From NCBI RefSeq assembly GCF_003026455.1, contig NZ_PYMB01000017.1, positions 1 to 64,000 of the forward strand: a stretch of 64,000 nt of DNA. Direction: 5' to 3'. The stretch is from Photobacterium rosenbergii. GTDB taxonomy: Bacteria; Pseudomonadota; Gammaproteobacteria; Enterobacterales; Vibrionaceae. A program made the position numbers and the translations under genes. The notes beneath the pieces are model-generated. The model saw only the letters and a program-made list of their open reading frames with translations. It did not search any database and was not told the origin of the DNA. Positions 52,939-60,848 of this stretch are shown here, one piece after another. Position 1 is the first letter of the stretch; each line of letters opens with the position of its first letter.

Positions 52939-53182
52939 AACGTTCTCATTGCGCTGGTGATCCGAAGTGGAGCACCTGAAGATGGACAAGGCTGGCTATT
53001 CTATACCATTCAGATCACTGATGGGAGTCACACCCGGTTCAAATCATTTGCTCTGCTGGCAGCTATAGTTGTAGAGGAAAAAGGCAATAGTATTGAGATC
53101 GATCACGATTTATACTGCCCGTGCATACGCAACTGAATATTTATTTCTCCCCGCCAGCTCGGCACCAACTTTTCAGGTAACC

Positions 53183-54094
53183 ATGGAAACGCAAAATACC
53201 CAGACCCAACGCGGCGTCATCCTCGCCCTATCGGCCTACACCATGTGGGGGGTAGCACCGATCTATTTCAAATCCCTCCAGCATGTCAGTGCGATGGAGA
53301 TTCTCAGCCACCGGGTGATCTGGTCGTTTGTCTTCCTTGCCCTGCTACTGGTTGTCAGCAAGGGTTGGGGGCAGGTCCGGGCCGTACTGGGGCGGCCGAA
53401 AGTCGTGATGCTACTGTTGGCCACATCATTGCTGGTCGGGGGCAACTGGCTGATCTTCATTTGGGCAGTGAACAACAACTATATGCTCGATGCCAGCCTC
53501 GGCTACTACATCAACCCACTGCTCAATGTCTTGCTTGGGATGATGTTCCTCGGTGAGCGCCTACGCCCACTGCAATGGGTCGCTGTTGCCCTGGCAGCCA
53601 CAGGTGTTGCTGTCCAGCTGATCCAGTTCGGTTCACTGCCTTGGATTGCCCTGGCACTTGCGGCCAGCTTCGGCCTTTATGGCCTGCTTCGCAAGAAGGT
53701 CAACCTCGATGCGGCAACCGGATTGTTCATGGAAACCAGTCTGTTGCTGCCTCTGGCACTCGGCTACGTATTTATCTTTGCCAATAGCGCAACCTCTGAT
53801 TGGTCGGCTAACCCGATGGGTACCAATTTATTACTGATGGCAGCAGGTATTGTCACCACTCTGCCGCTGCTGTGCTTTACCGGTGCCGCGACCAAGCTCA
53901 AGCTCTCGACCCTGGGCTTTTTCCAGTACATCGGCCCGAGCCTGATGTTCCTGCTGGCGATCACCGTTTACGGCGAAAGCTTCACCGCCGACAAAGGCTA
54001 TACCTTTGCCTTTATCTGGGCAGCACTGATCGTGTTCAGCTTCGAAGGCCTGCGTAACCACCGCAGCAACAAAAAACAAGCGGCCGTCAGCTAA
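53183..54094 (+). CDS. rarD: RarD EamA-family transporter
   Basis: A 303-residue inner-membrane protein with ten predicted helices in two EamA halves. It begins METQNTQTQRGVILALSAYTMWG; ATG 53183 is chosen because the frame upstream lacks a Shine-Dalgarno and would extend the N-terminus without membrane logic. RarD was linked to chloramphenicol resistance in Pseudomonas, but its natural substrate is unclear. SAYTMWGVAPIYFK and NWLIFIWAVNN are family-typical. The AraC-family gene follows after 119 bp. Confidence 0.93.
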   Translation: METQNTQTQRGVILALSAYTMWGVAPIYFKSLQHVSAMEILSHRVIWSFVFLALLLVVSKGWGQVRAVLGRPKVVMLLLATSLLVGGNWLIFIWAVNNNYMLDASLGYYINPLLNVLLGMMFLGERLRPLQWVAVALAATGVAVQLIQFGSLPWIALALAASFGLYGLLRKKVNLDAATGLFMETSLLLPLALGYVFIFANSATSDWSANPMGTNLLLMAAGIVTTLPLLCFTGAATKLKLSTLGFFQYIGPSLMFLLAITVYGESFTADKGYTFAFIWAALIVFSFEGLRNHRSNKKQAAVS

Positions 54095-54145
54095 GTTTTC
54101 ACCCAACTAAAATGCGGTGCTGCATAGTGGCATGTAGCACCGTTG

Positions 54146-54178
54146 ATTTTTTACAAGCGCTACCGCAATGGCTATGGT
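54146..54178 (+). promoter_or_regulatory. Candidate promoter of the AraC-family gene
   Basis: TTTACA (54150-54155), 17-bp spacer and TATGGT (54173-54178). The -35 lies in TTTTTTACAAGCGC, which recurs upstream of the adjacent lysE-type gene (55045-55058), suggesting a shared regulatory element. Confidence 0.5.
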
Positions 54179-54213
54179 GTACTTACAATGAATCGCAAAG
54201 GGGGGAGCGAATT

Positions 54214-55008
54214 ATGAATAAAATCAGCCATCGCAAAAGCCCCATTGATGACATCAGCCTAATCGATGCCCATTACCAAAGCTTTGCGTTCAAACGCCAT
54301 TATCACCTCGATTACCATGTCGGACTGATCACCCAGGGCCAGCAGCAATATTTCTACAACGGCAGCAAACACATCGCCGGCGCCGGGCAACTGGTAATCA
54401 TGCCACCGGACGAAATCCATGACGGCCAACCCAACGAGCAAACCGGATACCAAGTCAAGGTCTTCAGCATCACTCCCGACTGGCTAAGCCAGCAGGCCGA
54501 CGACGTCTCGGGCAAGGGCCATTACAGTTTCCCGCAAAATAAAATCGCGGATCACACCCTGTTCCAACAGCTGACCCTATTGCACCAGCAGTTGGACAAC
54601 CCACTGGTGTCACAACTGGCCAAAGACAGCTTGCCGATCGAGTCCTTTTCCTATTTGTTGACCCACTACGGCCAGGTTCGCGAAGCCAATGTCACAGCCC
54701 TAGGTTCAAAAGACTTAGCCCAGTTGCGCGACTATGTGATGGCCCACTTGGATCAGAAAATCAGCCTCGAACAGCTATCCAGCCTGTGCGATCTCAGCCC
54801 GTCACAACTGCTACGCCAATTCAAGAAAGCCACCGGTATGACCCCTTACGCATGGCTGGCGCGGCTTAGGTTGGAGCATGCCATGTCACTGCTGAAAGCA
54901 GGCTACACCAGTACCGAGGTTGCATACCACGTTGGCTTTTACGATCAGGCCCACTTCGCCCATGCCTTCAAGCAAACGTTCGGCGTCGCCCCTTCGCACA
55001 TCAAATAA
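54214..55008 (+). CDS. AraC-family transcriptional regulator
   Basis: A 264-residue regulator: an N-terminal cupin effector domain (with HYHLDYHVGLITQG and GQLVIMPPDEIHDG stretches) and a C-terminal double helix-turn-helix AraC domain (SLEQLSSLCDLSPSQLLRQF, then TSTEVAYHVGFYDQAHFAHA). ATG 54214 has a strong GGGGGGAG six bases upstream. A LysE-type exporter lies downstream. AraC-LysE pairs usually sense an amino acid and induce its export, so that is the likely role. Confidence 0.9.
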   Translation: MNKISHRKSPIDDISLIDAHYQSFAFKRHYHLDYHVGLITQGQQQYFYNGSKHIAGAGQLVIMPPDEIHDGQPNEQTGYQVKVFSITPDWLSQQADDVSGKGHYSFPQNKIADHTLFQQLTLLHQQLDNPLVSQLAKDSLPIESFSYLLTHYGQVREANVTALGSKDLAQLRDYVMAHLDQKISLEQLSSLCDLSPSQLLRQFKKATGMTPYAWLARLRLEHAMSLLKAGYTSTEVAYHVGFYDQAHFAHAFKQTFGVAPSHIK

Positions 55009-55043
55009 CAGGCCTTCAATACACGGCATCGCCATCACTGTCA

Positions 55044-55058
55044 TTTTTTTACAAGCGC
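55044..55058 (+). repeat. Second copy of the TTTTTTACAAGCGC element
   Basis: The 14-base TTTTTTACAAGCGC also occurs at 54147-54160. Here it lies 74 bp upstream of the lysE-type start, a position suited to an operator or -35 region. Confidence 0.45.
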
Positions 55059-55131
55059 GAATCCTATCATTAAGGCATCCTACGCCTTGCTGGGCATTGT
55101 GCCCTGATGTTTGAAGGATAACGTACGCACT

Positions 55132-55794
55132 ATGATCAACGAAGTAACCACCCTAGCTACCCTAGTCACCGTTCATATCGTCGCCTTGATGAGTCCGGGG
55201 CCCGACTTCGCCTTAGTGGTACAGAATGCCGGCCGCTACGGCCGCCAAACCGGTATCATGATCGCTCTCGGCCTATCGCTGGGGATCCTTCTGCATTCGA
55301 TTCTCAGCCTAACCGGGGCCAGCCTGCTGATCCACCAGCACCCGATGCTGTTTGCCCTATTGCAAGCTGCTGGCGGCAGTTACCTGCTTTGGCTTGGGCT
55401 CGGCGCTTTGAAAGGTACATGGCAACATTGGCAGCAGCGTCACCAGACCGAGGCAGGCCAACCAAGCAAACCTGCTCAGCGGGTCCTTGCTAACCGCAAG
55501 CAAGCGCTAGCCAAAGGCTTTACCACCAATATCCTCAACCCCAAGGCACTGGTCTTTTTTATCAGCCTACTGTCGACACTGGTGCCAGCCAGCATGTCCC
55601 TCGGTGGCAAGGCGACAGCCATCGGCCTACTGTGGGTCACCTCGTTCTTGTGGTTCGCCCTCTTGGCCTGGTTACTGACCGGGGCACGCCTACAACAGAA
55701 GCTCAAGCAATGGACACCCTGGATTGATGCCACCTGCGGTGCCCTGTTCACCGTGATCGGCAGCCTGATTTGGGTCAGTATCCTTTCTGCTTAA
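55132..55794 (+). CDS. LysE/RhtB-family amino acid exporter
   Basis: A 220-residue inner-membrane exporter with about six helices. It starts MINEVTTLATLVTVHIVALM and carries the MSPGPDFALV motif that marks LysE/RhtB proteins. ATG 55132 is the only ATG with a sensible length, though its AAGGA is 14 bases away and hence a weak Shine-Dalgarno. Substrate probably a neutral or basic amino acid; which one is not evident. The AraC-family gene just upstream should control it. Confidence 0.9.
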   Translation: MINEVTTLATLVTVHIVALMSPGPDFALVVQNAGRYGRQTGIMIALGLSLGILLHSILSLTGASLLIHQHPMLFALLQAAGGSYLLWLGLGALKGTWQHWQQRHQTEAGQPSKPAQRVLANRKQALAKGFTTNILNPKALVFFISLLSTLVPASMSLGGKATAIGLLWVTSFLWFALLAWLLTGARLQQKLKQWTPWIDATCGALFTVIGSLIWVSILSA

Positions 55795-55865
55795 CCATCG
55801 GTGCTGCCTGCTACGCAGGTTGACCCGCAGCACAAAAAACGACCAACTGTTAGACATTACCCCCT

Positions 55866-55901
55866 CTCCTTACTTAGGCTAACTACAGCCTAAGTAAGGA
55901 G
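55866..55901 (+). promoter_or_regulatory. 15-bp perfect hairpin burying the ggt ribosome binding site
   Basis: CTCCTTACTTAGGCT-AACTAC-AGCCTAAGTAAGGAG (55866-55880/55887-55901). The 3' arm ends in AAGGAG, the ggt Shine-Dalgarno, ten bases before ATG 55912. In mRNA the arm pairing would hide the site. As DNA it is also a 36-bp palindrome that a repressor dimer could bind. There is no T-run. Confidence 0.75.
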
Positions 55902-55911
55902 TAAATGAACC

Positions 55912-57678
55912 ATGGAATGGAACCAACACCGGATTGCCTTGTTGTCAGCTTGCCTGCTGACCCTGCCTGTTACCTCCCTTGCCAAAGATAACCAGCAAAG
56001 CGCTGACCAGCTTGCCCCGGAAGCGGCAACCGGCCTGACCGAGCAGCAAGCCGTGACCGGCAAGAACTGGATGGTTGCCTCTGCCAACCCTTATGCCAGC
56101 GAAGCCGGTGCCGAAATCCTGCGCCAGGGCGGCAATGCCATTGATGCCATGGTGGCTACCCAGTTGGTACTGGGCCTGACTGAGCCGCAATCCTCAGGCA
56201 TTGGTGGCGGCGCATTCATGGTCTATTGGGATCAGAAAAAGAAAGCCCTGACCACCTTCGACGGCCGCGAAACTGCTCCGTTTGCCGTGACCCCGCTGCT
56301 GTTCCAGGATGAAAAAGGCCAACCGCTCAAGTTCTTTGATGCCGTGGTTGGTGGCCGCTCAGTCGGTACCCCGGGGACCGTCAGGTTGATGTGGTATACC
56401 CACCAGCGCCACGGCAAACTGGACTGGAAGAAGTTGTTCGAACCCGCAATTACCCTCGCCAAAGAGGGCTTTGTCGTCAGCCCGAGGCTGGCTGCGTTAG
56501 TGGAAAAGGACAAAGCCCACCTGCAGCGATTCGAAGCCACCAAGGCTTATTTCTTCAATGAAGACGGCACGCCTATCCAGGCCGGGCAAACCCTGAAAAA
56601 CCCAGAGTATGCCGATACCTTGCGGCAAATTGCCGAGCGCGGTGCCAGCGCCTTCTACACCGGTGAGATTGCCAAGGACATCGTCAAGGCGGTACGCACC
56701 GCCCCCGGAAACCCGGGCGTACTCAGCACTATGGATTTGGCAACCTACCAAGTTAAGGAGCGCCCTGCGGTCTGTGCCCCTTACCGCCAATATGAGGTTT
56801 GCGGGATGGGACCACCGAGCTCCGGTGCTCTAACCCTGGGGCAAATCATGGGCATGCTCAGCCACTATCCGCTTAGCGATTTGGGGCCAGATAACCTCAC
56901 TAGCTGGCGCTTGCTAGGCGATGCCTCACGCCTCGCCTTTGCCGATCGTGGCCGGTACATGGCCGATAGCGATTATGTACCGATGCCGACCAAAGGATTG
57001 CTTGCCGACGACTACCTCCAGCAAAGGGCCGCCTTGCTTAACAGCGACCAAGCCCTGGCCAAGGCCGAAGCCGGTAACCCACCATGGGATCACGCTATGC
57101 GCTATGCCATGGACGAATCACTCGAACTGCCTTCAACCAGCCACTTTTCGATTGTCGACAAGGGCCGCAACGTGATTTCAATGACCACCACTATAGAGAA
57201 CGGCTTTGGCTCACGGGTGATGGTACGCGGCTTCCTGCTCAACAATGAGCTGACTGACTTTTCCTTCCGCAGCCATGATAACGGCAACCCGATAGCCAAC
57301 CGGGTCGAGCCGGGTAAACGACCACGCTCGTCGATGGCACCGACCATCGTGATGCAAAAAGGCAAGCCGTACCTTGCTATCGGCTCACCGGGTGGCAGCC
57401 AAATCATAGGTTATGTCGCCAAAACCCTGGTGGCCCACCTCGACTGGGGAATGGATCTGCAACAGGCTATCAACCTGCCGAACATGAACAACCGCTTCGG
57501 CCCATTTGAACTCGAAGCCAATACCGAGGCCGAGCAATGGGCACCGAAATTGGAAACCCTTGGCTTCAAGGTGCAGGTCAAAGAACTCAACTCGGGTGTC
57601 CAGGCCATCAAGCTTAGCGACAAAACCCTAACCGGGGCTGCCGACCCGCGCCGCGAAGGCAAGGTCATCGCGAAATAA
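55912..57678 (+). CDS. ggt: Gamma-glutamyltransferase
   Basis: A periplasmic enzyme that hydrolyses or transfers the gamma-glutamyl group of glutathione and related peptides. The 588-residue precursor has a signal peptide (about 1-24). It self-cleaves before the catalytic Thr409 in TSHFSIVD, giving a large and a small subunit. The substrate-binding SSMAPT and GSPGGSQII motifs follow. Length matches E. coli Ggt (580 aa). Translation is likely restrained by the upstream hairpin. Confidence 0.96.
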   Translation: MEWNQHRIALLSACLLTLPVTSLAKDNQQSADQLAPEAATGLTEQQAVTGKNWMVASANPYASEAGAEILRQGGNAIDAMVATQLVLGLTEPQSSGIGGGAFMVYWDQKKKALTTFDGRETAPFAVTPLLFQDEKGQPLKFFDAVVGGRSVGTPGTVRLMWYTHQRHGKLDWKKLFEPAITLAKEGFVVSPRLAALVEKDKAHLQRFEATKAYFFNEDGTPIQAGQTLKNPEYADTLRQIAERGASAFYTGEIAKDIVKAVRTAPGNPGVLSTMDLATYQVKERPAVCAPYRQYEVCGMGPPSSGALTLGQIMGMLSHYPLSDLGPDNLTSWRLLGDASRLAFADRGRYMADSDYVPMPTKGLLADDYLQQRAALLNSDQALAKAEAGNPPWDHAMRYAMDESLELPSTSHFSIVDKGRNVISMTTTIENGFGSRVMVRGFLLNNELTDFSFRSHDNGNPIANRVEPGKRPRSSMAPTIVMQKGKPYLAIGSPGGSQIIGYVAKTLVAHLDWGMDLQQAINLPNMNNRFGPFELEANTEAEQWAPKLETLGFKVQVKELNSGVQAIKLSDKTLTGAADPRREGKVIAK

Positions 57679-57699
57679 GGACACACGCCCTTCACCCAT

Positions 57700-57731
57700 A
57701 AAAAAACCGTGGCTCCTGCCACGGTTTTTAT
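57700..57731. terminator. ggt-uvrD bidirectional terminator
   Basis: AAAACCGTGGC-TCCT-GCCACGGTTTT (57703-57713/57718-57728), A-run before and T-run after. It serves convergent ggt and uvrD. Confidence 0.9.
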
Positions 57732-57760
57732 TTCAGTATCAACAATGTGCCAACCAATGA

Positions 57761-59932
57761 TTACATCGGCTCAAGCTTGGCATACTGGGTGACCAGCCAT
57801 TTGATCCCTTCGCCGTTGAAGGCGACCTGAACCCGGCTCTGGGCACCGCTGCCCTCGAAGTTGATAATGGTACCTTCTCCGAATTTCGGGTGCTGGACCC
57901 GTTGGCCAAGGCTATAGCCGGTCTGGTTGAAGTTATCGTTAACCTGACTCTGGCTGAAGCGACCGCTACTGGCCGGGCGGGAGACCTTGGCCTTCATCCG
58001 CACTTCTTCAATGAACTCTTCCGGGATCTCGCGGATAAAGCGTGACGGTTTATGGAAGTTATCTTTGCCGTAGAGGCGGCGCATTTCCGCATAGGAGATG
58101 TAGAGCTTCTGCATCGCACGTGTCATCCCCACGTAGCACAGGCGGCGCTCTTCCTCCAAACGGCCGACTTCCTCAGTGGTGCGCGAACTCGGGAACATGC
58201 CTTCCTCGACACCGACCATAAACACCACCGGGAACTCCAAGCCCTTGGCACTGTGCATGGTCATCAACTGGACCGCATCTTCGAAATCATCAGCCTGGCC
58301 TTCACCGGCCTCTAGCGCAGCATGGGACAAGAATGCCGACAGCGGGCTCATCTCCTCGGCTTCTTCCGGGATCTCAAACTGGCGGGTTGCTGTTACCAAC
58401 TCCTCCAAGTTTTCAATACGGGCCTGGGCTTTCTCGCCTTTCTCCTGCTCGTACATGGCGCGCAAGCCAGAGTTACGGATCACTTCATCGGTTTGCTGGT
58501 ACAGCGGCAGCTCACGGGTGTCGTCTTCCAGTGCATTGACCAACTCGATGAAACGGCGCAGTGAGTTGGCGGCACGGCCAGCCAGCACCTGCTCTTCCAG
58601 CAAGGCAATACTGGCTTGCCACATCGTCGCACCACGGTCACGGGCCGCCATGCGGATAGTTTCAAGGGTGCGATCACCCAAGCCACGAGTAGGGGTATTC
58701 ACTACGCGTTCGAAAGAAGCGTCATCATTACGGTTAGCAATCAGGCGCAGGTACGACAGGGCATCCTTGATTTCCTGGCGCTCGAAGAAGCGCATGCCGC
58801 CGTAAATGCGGTATGGCATCCCGGCTTGGATCAAGGCCTCTTCCAATACCCGCGACTGGGCATTGCTACGGTAAAGCAGGGCAGCTTCGCTCAGCGCACC
58901 ACCCTGATCACGTAGCTCTTTGATTTTGCCAACCACAAAACGGGCTTCATCCAATTCATTGAAGGCCGAGTAAATCGAGATCAACTCACCTTCAGCACCA
59001 TCGGTCCATAGGTTTTTGCCCATTCGCTCATTGTTGTTGGCGATCAGGCCGTTGGCCGCTTTTAGGATATTGCCGGTCGAGCGGTAGTTCTGCTCAAGGA
59101 AGATAGAACTCGCCCCCTTGAAGTCATTCAAGAAACGCTGGATGTTCTCCACCTTGGCACCACGCCAGCCGTAGATAGACTGGTCATCATCACCCACAAT
59201 CATCACGTTGCAATCTGGGCCTGCCATCAAGCGCAGCCAGGCAAACTGGATGTTGTTGGTATCCTGGAACTCATCCACCAAAATGTGCTTGAAACGCGCC
59301 TGGTAGTGCTCGCGGATATGCTTGCTGCGCTGCAGCAGCTCGAACGCACGTAGCAGCAGCTCGGCAAAATCGACCAAGCCGGCACGGTCACAGGCTTCCT
59401 GATAGGCGGTGTAGAGGCGTAACCAGGTTTGCTCGACCGGATCATTGAAGGTATCAATGTGCTGTGGTCGTAGCCCCTCGTCTTTTTTCTCGTTGATATA
59501 CCACGCCGCCTGACGCGCAGGCCACTGCTTCTCGTCCAAATTCTGGGCTTTGATCAAGCGACGCAGCAAACGCATCTGGTCTTCGGAATCCAAGATATTG
59601 AAGTCTTCCGGTAGGCCAGCATCAAGATAATGGGCACGCAGCATACGGTGACAAAGGCCGTGGAAAGTACCATTCCACATCCCGGCCGACGAGCCATGCA
59701 TCAGCTCATTAATTCGGCCACGCATTTCGGCAGCGGCCTTGTTGGTAAACGTCACCGACATGATGGAGTAAGGCGAAGCCTGCTCTATCGTCATCAACCA
59801 AGCAATGCGATGGACCAAGACCCGGGTCTTGCCACTACCGGCTCCGGCCAAAACCAGGTGGTTACCCAACGGTGCTGCCACCGCCTCGCGTTGTTTGTCA
59901 TTCAGGCCATCTAACAGAAGTGAAACGTCCAT
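57761..59932 (-). CDS. uvrD: DNA helicase II (UvrD)
   Basis: A 3'-5' SF1 helicase for nucleotide excision and mismatch repair and removal of RNA polymerase. The 723-residue protein has Walker A GAGSGKT (near residue 31), Walker B VDEFQDTN, helicase motifs GDDDQSIYGWRGA and MTMHSAKGLEFPVVF, and the C-terminal Tudor-like region (VQHPKFGEGTIINFEG). Length equals E. coli UvrD (720 aa). A LexA-like box lies just upstream. Confidence 0.97.
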   Translation of the reverse strand: MDVSLLLDGLNDKQREAVAAPLGNHLVLAGAGSGKTRVLVHRIAWLMTIEQASPYSIMSVTFTNKAAAEMRGRINELMHGSSAGMWNGTFHGLCHRMLRAHYLDAGLPEDFNILDSEDQMRLLRRLIKAQNLDEKQWPARQAAWYINEKKDEGLRPQHIDTFNDPVEQTWLRLYTAYQEACDRAGLVDFAELLLRAFELLQRSKHIREHYQARFKHILVDEFQDTNNIQFAWLRLMAGPDCNVMIVGDDDQSIYGWRGAKVENIQRFLNDFKGASSIFLEQNYRSTGNILKAANGLIANNNERMGKNLWTDGAEGELISIYSAFNELDEARFVVGKIKELRDQGGALSEAALLYRSNAQSRVLEEALIQAGMPYRIYGGMRFFERQEIKDALSYLRLIANRNDDASFERVVNTPTRGLGDRTLETIRMAARDRGATMWQASIALLEEQVLAGRAANSLRRFIELVNALEDDTRELPLYQQTDEVIRNSGLRAMYEQEKGEKAQARIENLEELVTATRQFEIPEEAEEMSPLSAFLSHAALEAGEGQADDFEDAVQLMTMHSAKGLEFPVVFMVGVEEGMFPSSRTTEEVGRLEEERRLCYVGMTRAMQKLYISYAEMRRLYGKDNFHKPSRFIREIPEEFIEEVRMKAKVSRPASSGRFSQSQVNDNFNQTGYSLGQRVQHPKFGEGTIINFEGSGAQSRVQVAFNGEGIKWLVTQYAKLEPM

Positions 59933-59941
59933 CGCTCTCTA

Positions 59942-59971
59942 CTGGTTATTTATACAATGGTGATGATTATA
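59942..59971 (-). promoter_or_regulatory. uvrD -10 element and LexA-like box
   Basis: On the minus strand a TATAAT (59966-59971) is followed by TTGTATAAATAACCAG (59942-59957), which matches the SOS box CTGTATATATATACAG at 12 of 16 bases. The box would cover the transcription start, so LexA would block uvrD until DNA damage. No good -35 is visible. Confidence 0.55.
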
Positions 59972-60118
59972 ACCACAAAGCCCCCCGCGATGCGAGAAAC
60001 CTCCCTCCCCGCCGAGATGCCACCCCACATAGATGACAAACCCGTCAATAATGGGTGACAAAAATTTCACCTAATCAACCTCTTGCCAGATTGTTTTGTT
60101 CTATGCTTGGAATTACGC

Positions 60119-60247
60119 AAAGTTAACGGAAAGTTAAAAAAACTTAAGAAAGCGTGAAAGTTATTTCTAACTCGCCCTTTCTTATGTACCGAGAGCACCA
60201 TTGAGGTGCCAGTTAACCAGAAAGGAAACGTTGCAGTTTCCTGCAAC
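60119..60247 (+). promoter_or_regulatory. Leader and candidate control region of the bufferin operon
   Basis: Three AAAGTTA repeats (60119, 60130, 60157) plus an inverted AACTT (60141-60145) may bind a regulator. Downstream, GCACC-ATTGA-GGTGC (60195-60209) is one hairpin. Then AGGAAAC-GTTGCA-GTTTCCT (60223-60242) and GTTGCAG-TTTC-CTGCAAC (60230-60247) are two hairpins that cannot form at once. No convincing sigma-70 promoter could be fixed in 59972-60267. Confidence 0.5.
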
Positions 60248-60267
60248 AGTCAGCGTATTTAAGAGGA

Positions 60268-60540
60268 ATGAACATGAAAAAGACTACCAACATCGCACTC
60301 GCCACTGCCGTAACTGGCTTACTTGCCCTAGCAGGTACCGCCATGACAACCACAGCAGCGGTTGCCGCCGAAGAGAAAGAGAAGTGCTATGGCGTCGTGA
60401 AAGCCGGTAAGAATGACTGTGCAACCAAAACCAGTTCTTGTGCCGGTACTTCGAAAACCGATGGCCAGAAAGATGCCTTCGTGATGGTTCCTAAAGGTTT
60501 GTGTGATCGCCTAGCCGGCGGCTCAACCAGCTCATCATAA
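60268..60540 (+). CDS. bufA: Bufferin-type precursor 1 (DUF2282)
   Basis: A 90-residue exported RiPP precursor. The signal peptide (about 1-32, ending AAVAA) precedes a mature core beginning EKEKCYGVVKAGKNDC with four cysteines in the pattern C-x10-C-x6-C-x20-C. In characterised bufferins the central cysteines are oxidised to thiooxazole-type heterocycles by a DUF692 enzyme, producing a copper-binding periplasmic peptide. Here modification is inferred. AGAGGA precedes ATG by seven bases. The core is identical to that of the next gene. Confidence 0.92.
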   Translation: MNMKKTTNIALATAVTGLLALAGTAMTTTAAVAAEEKEKCYGVVKAGKNDCATKTSSCAGTSKTDGQKDAFVMVPKGLCDRLAGGSTSSS

Positions 60541-60587
60541 CCCTTGGCCACCTACCAACTTGATAACACTAAAATGAAGGAATCATT

Positions 60588-60848
60588 ATGAAAAAGTCTA
60601 ACCTAGCTGTTGCTACTGCGGTTTCAGGCCTACTTGCCCTTGCGGGTACCGCATTAACCCCATCTGTTGCTGTCGCAGCAGAGAAAGAGAAGTGCTACGG
60701 TGTGGTCAAAGCCGGTAAAAACGACTGTGCAACCAAAACCAGCTCGTGTGCCGGTACCTCGAAAACCGACGGTCAGAAAGATGCTTTCGTCATGGTGCCT
60801 AAAGGCCTTTGTGATCGTCTGGTCGGTAGTGCTAAAGAGGCTAAGTAA
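60588..60848 (+). CDS. bufA: Bufferin-type precursor 2 (DUF2282)
   Basis: An 86-residue tandem paralogue of the preceding gene: signal peptide (about 1-30, ending VAVAA), then 47 residues from EKEKCYGVVK to GLCDRL that are identical to copy 1, then a different tail (VGSAKEAK instead of AGGSTSSS). AAGGA lies six bases before ATG 60588. Its stop codon abuts the maturase start with no gap, which implies coupled translation. Confidence 0.92.
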   Translation: MKKSNLAVATAVSGLLALAGTALTPSVAVAAEKEKCYGVVKAGKNDCATKTSSCAGTSKTDGQKDAFVMVPKGLCDRLVGSAKEAK

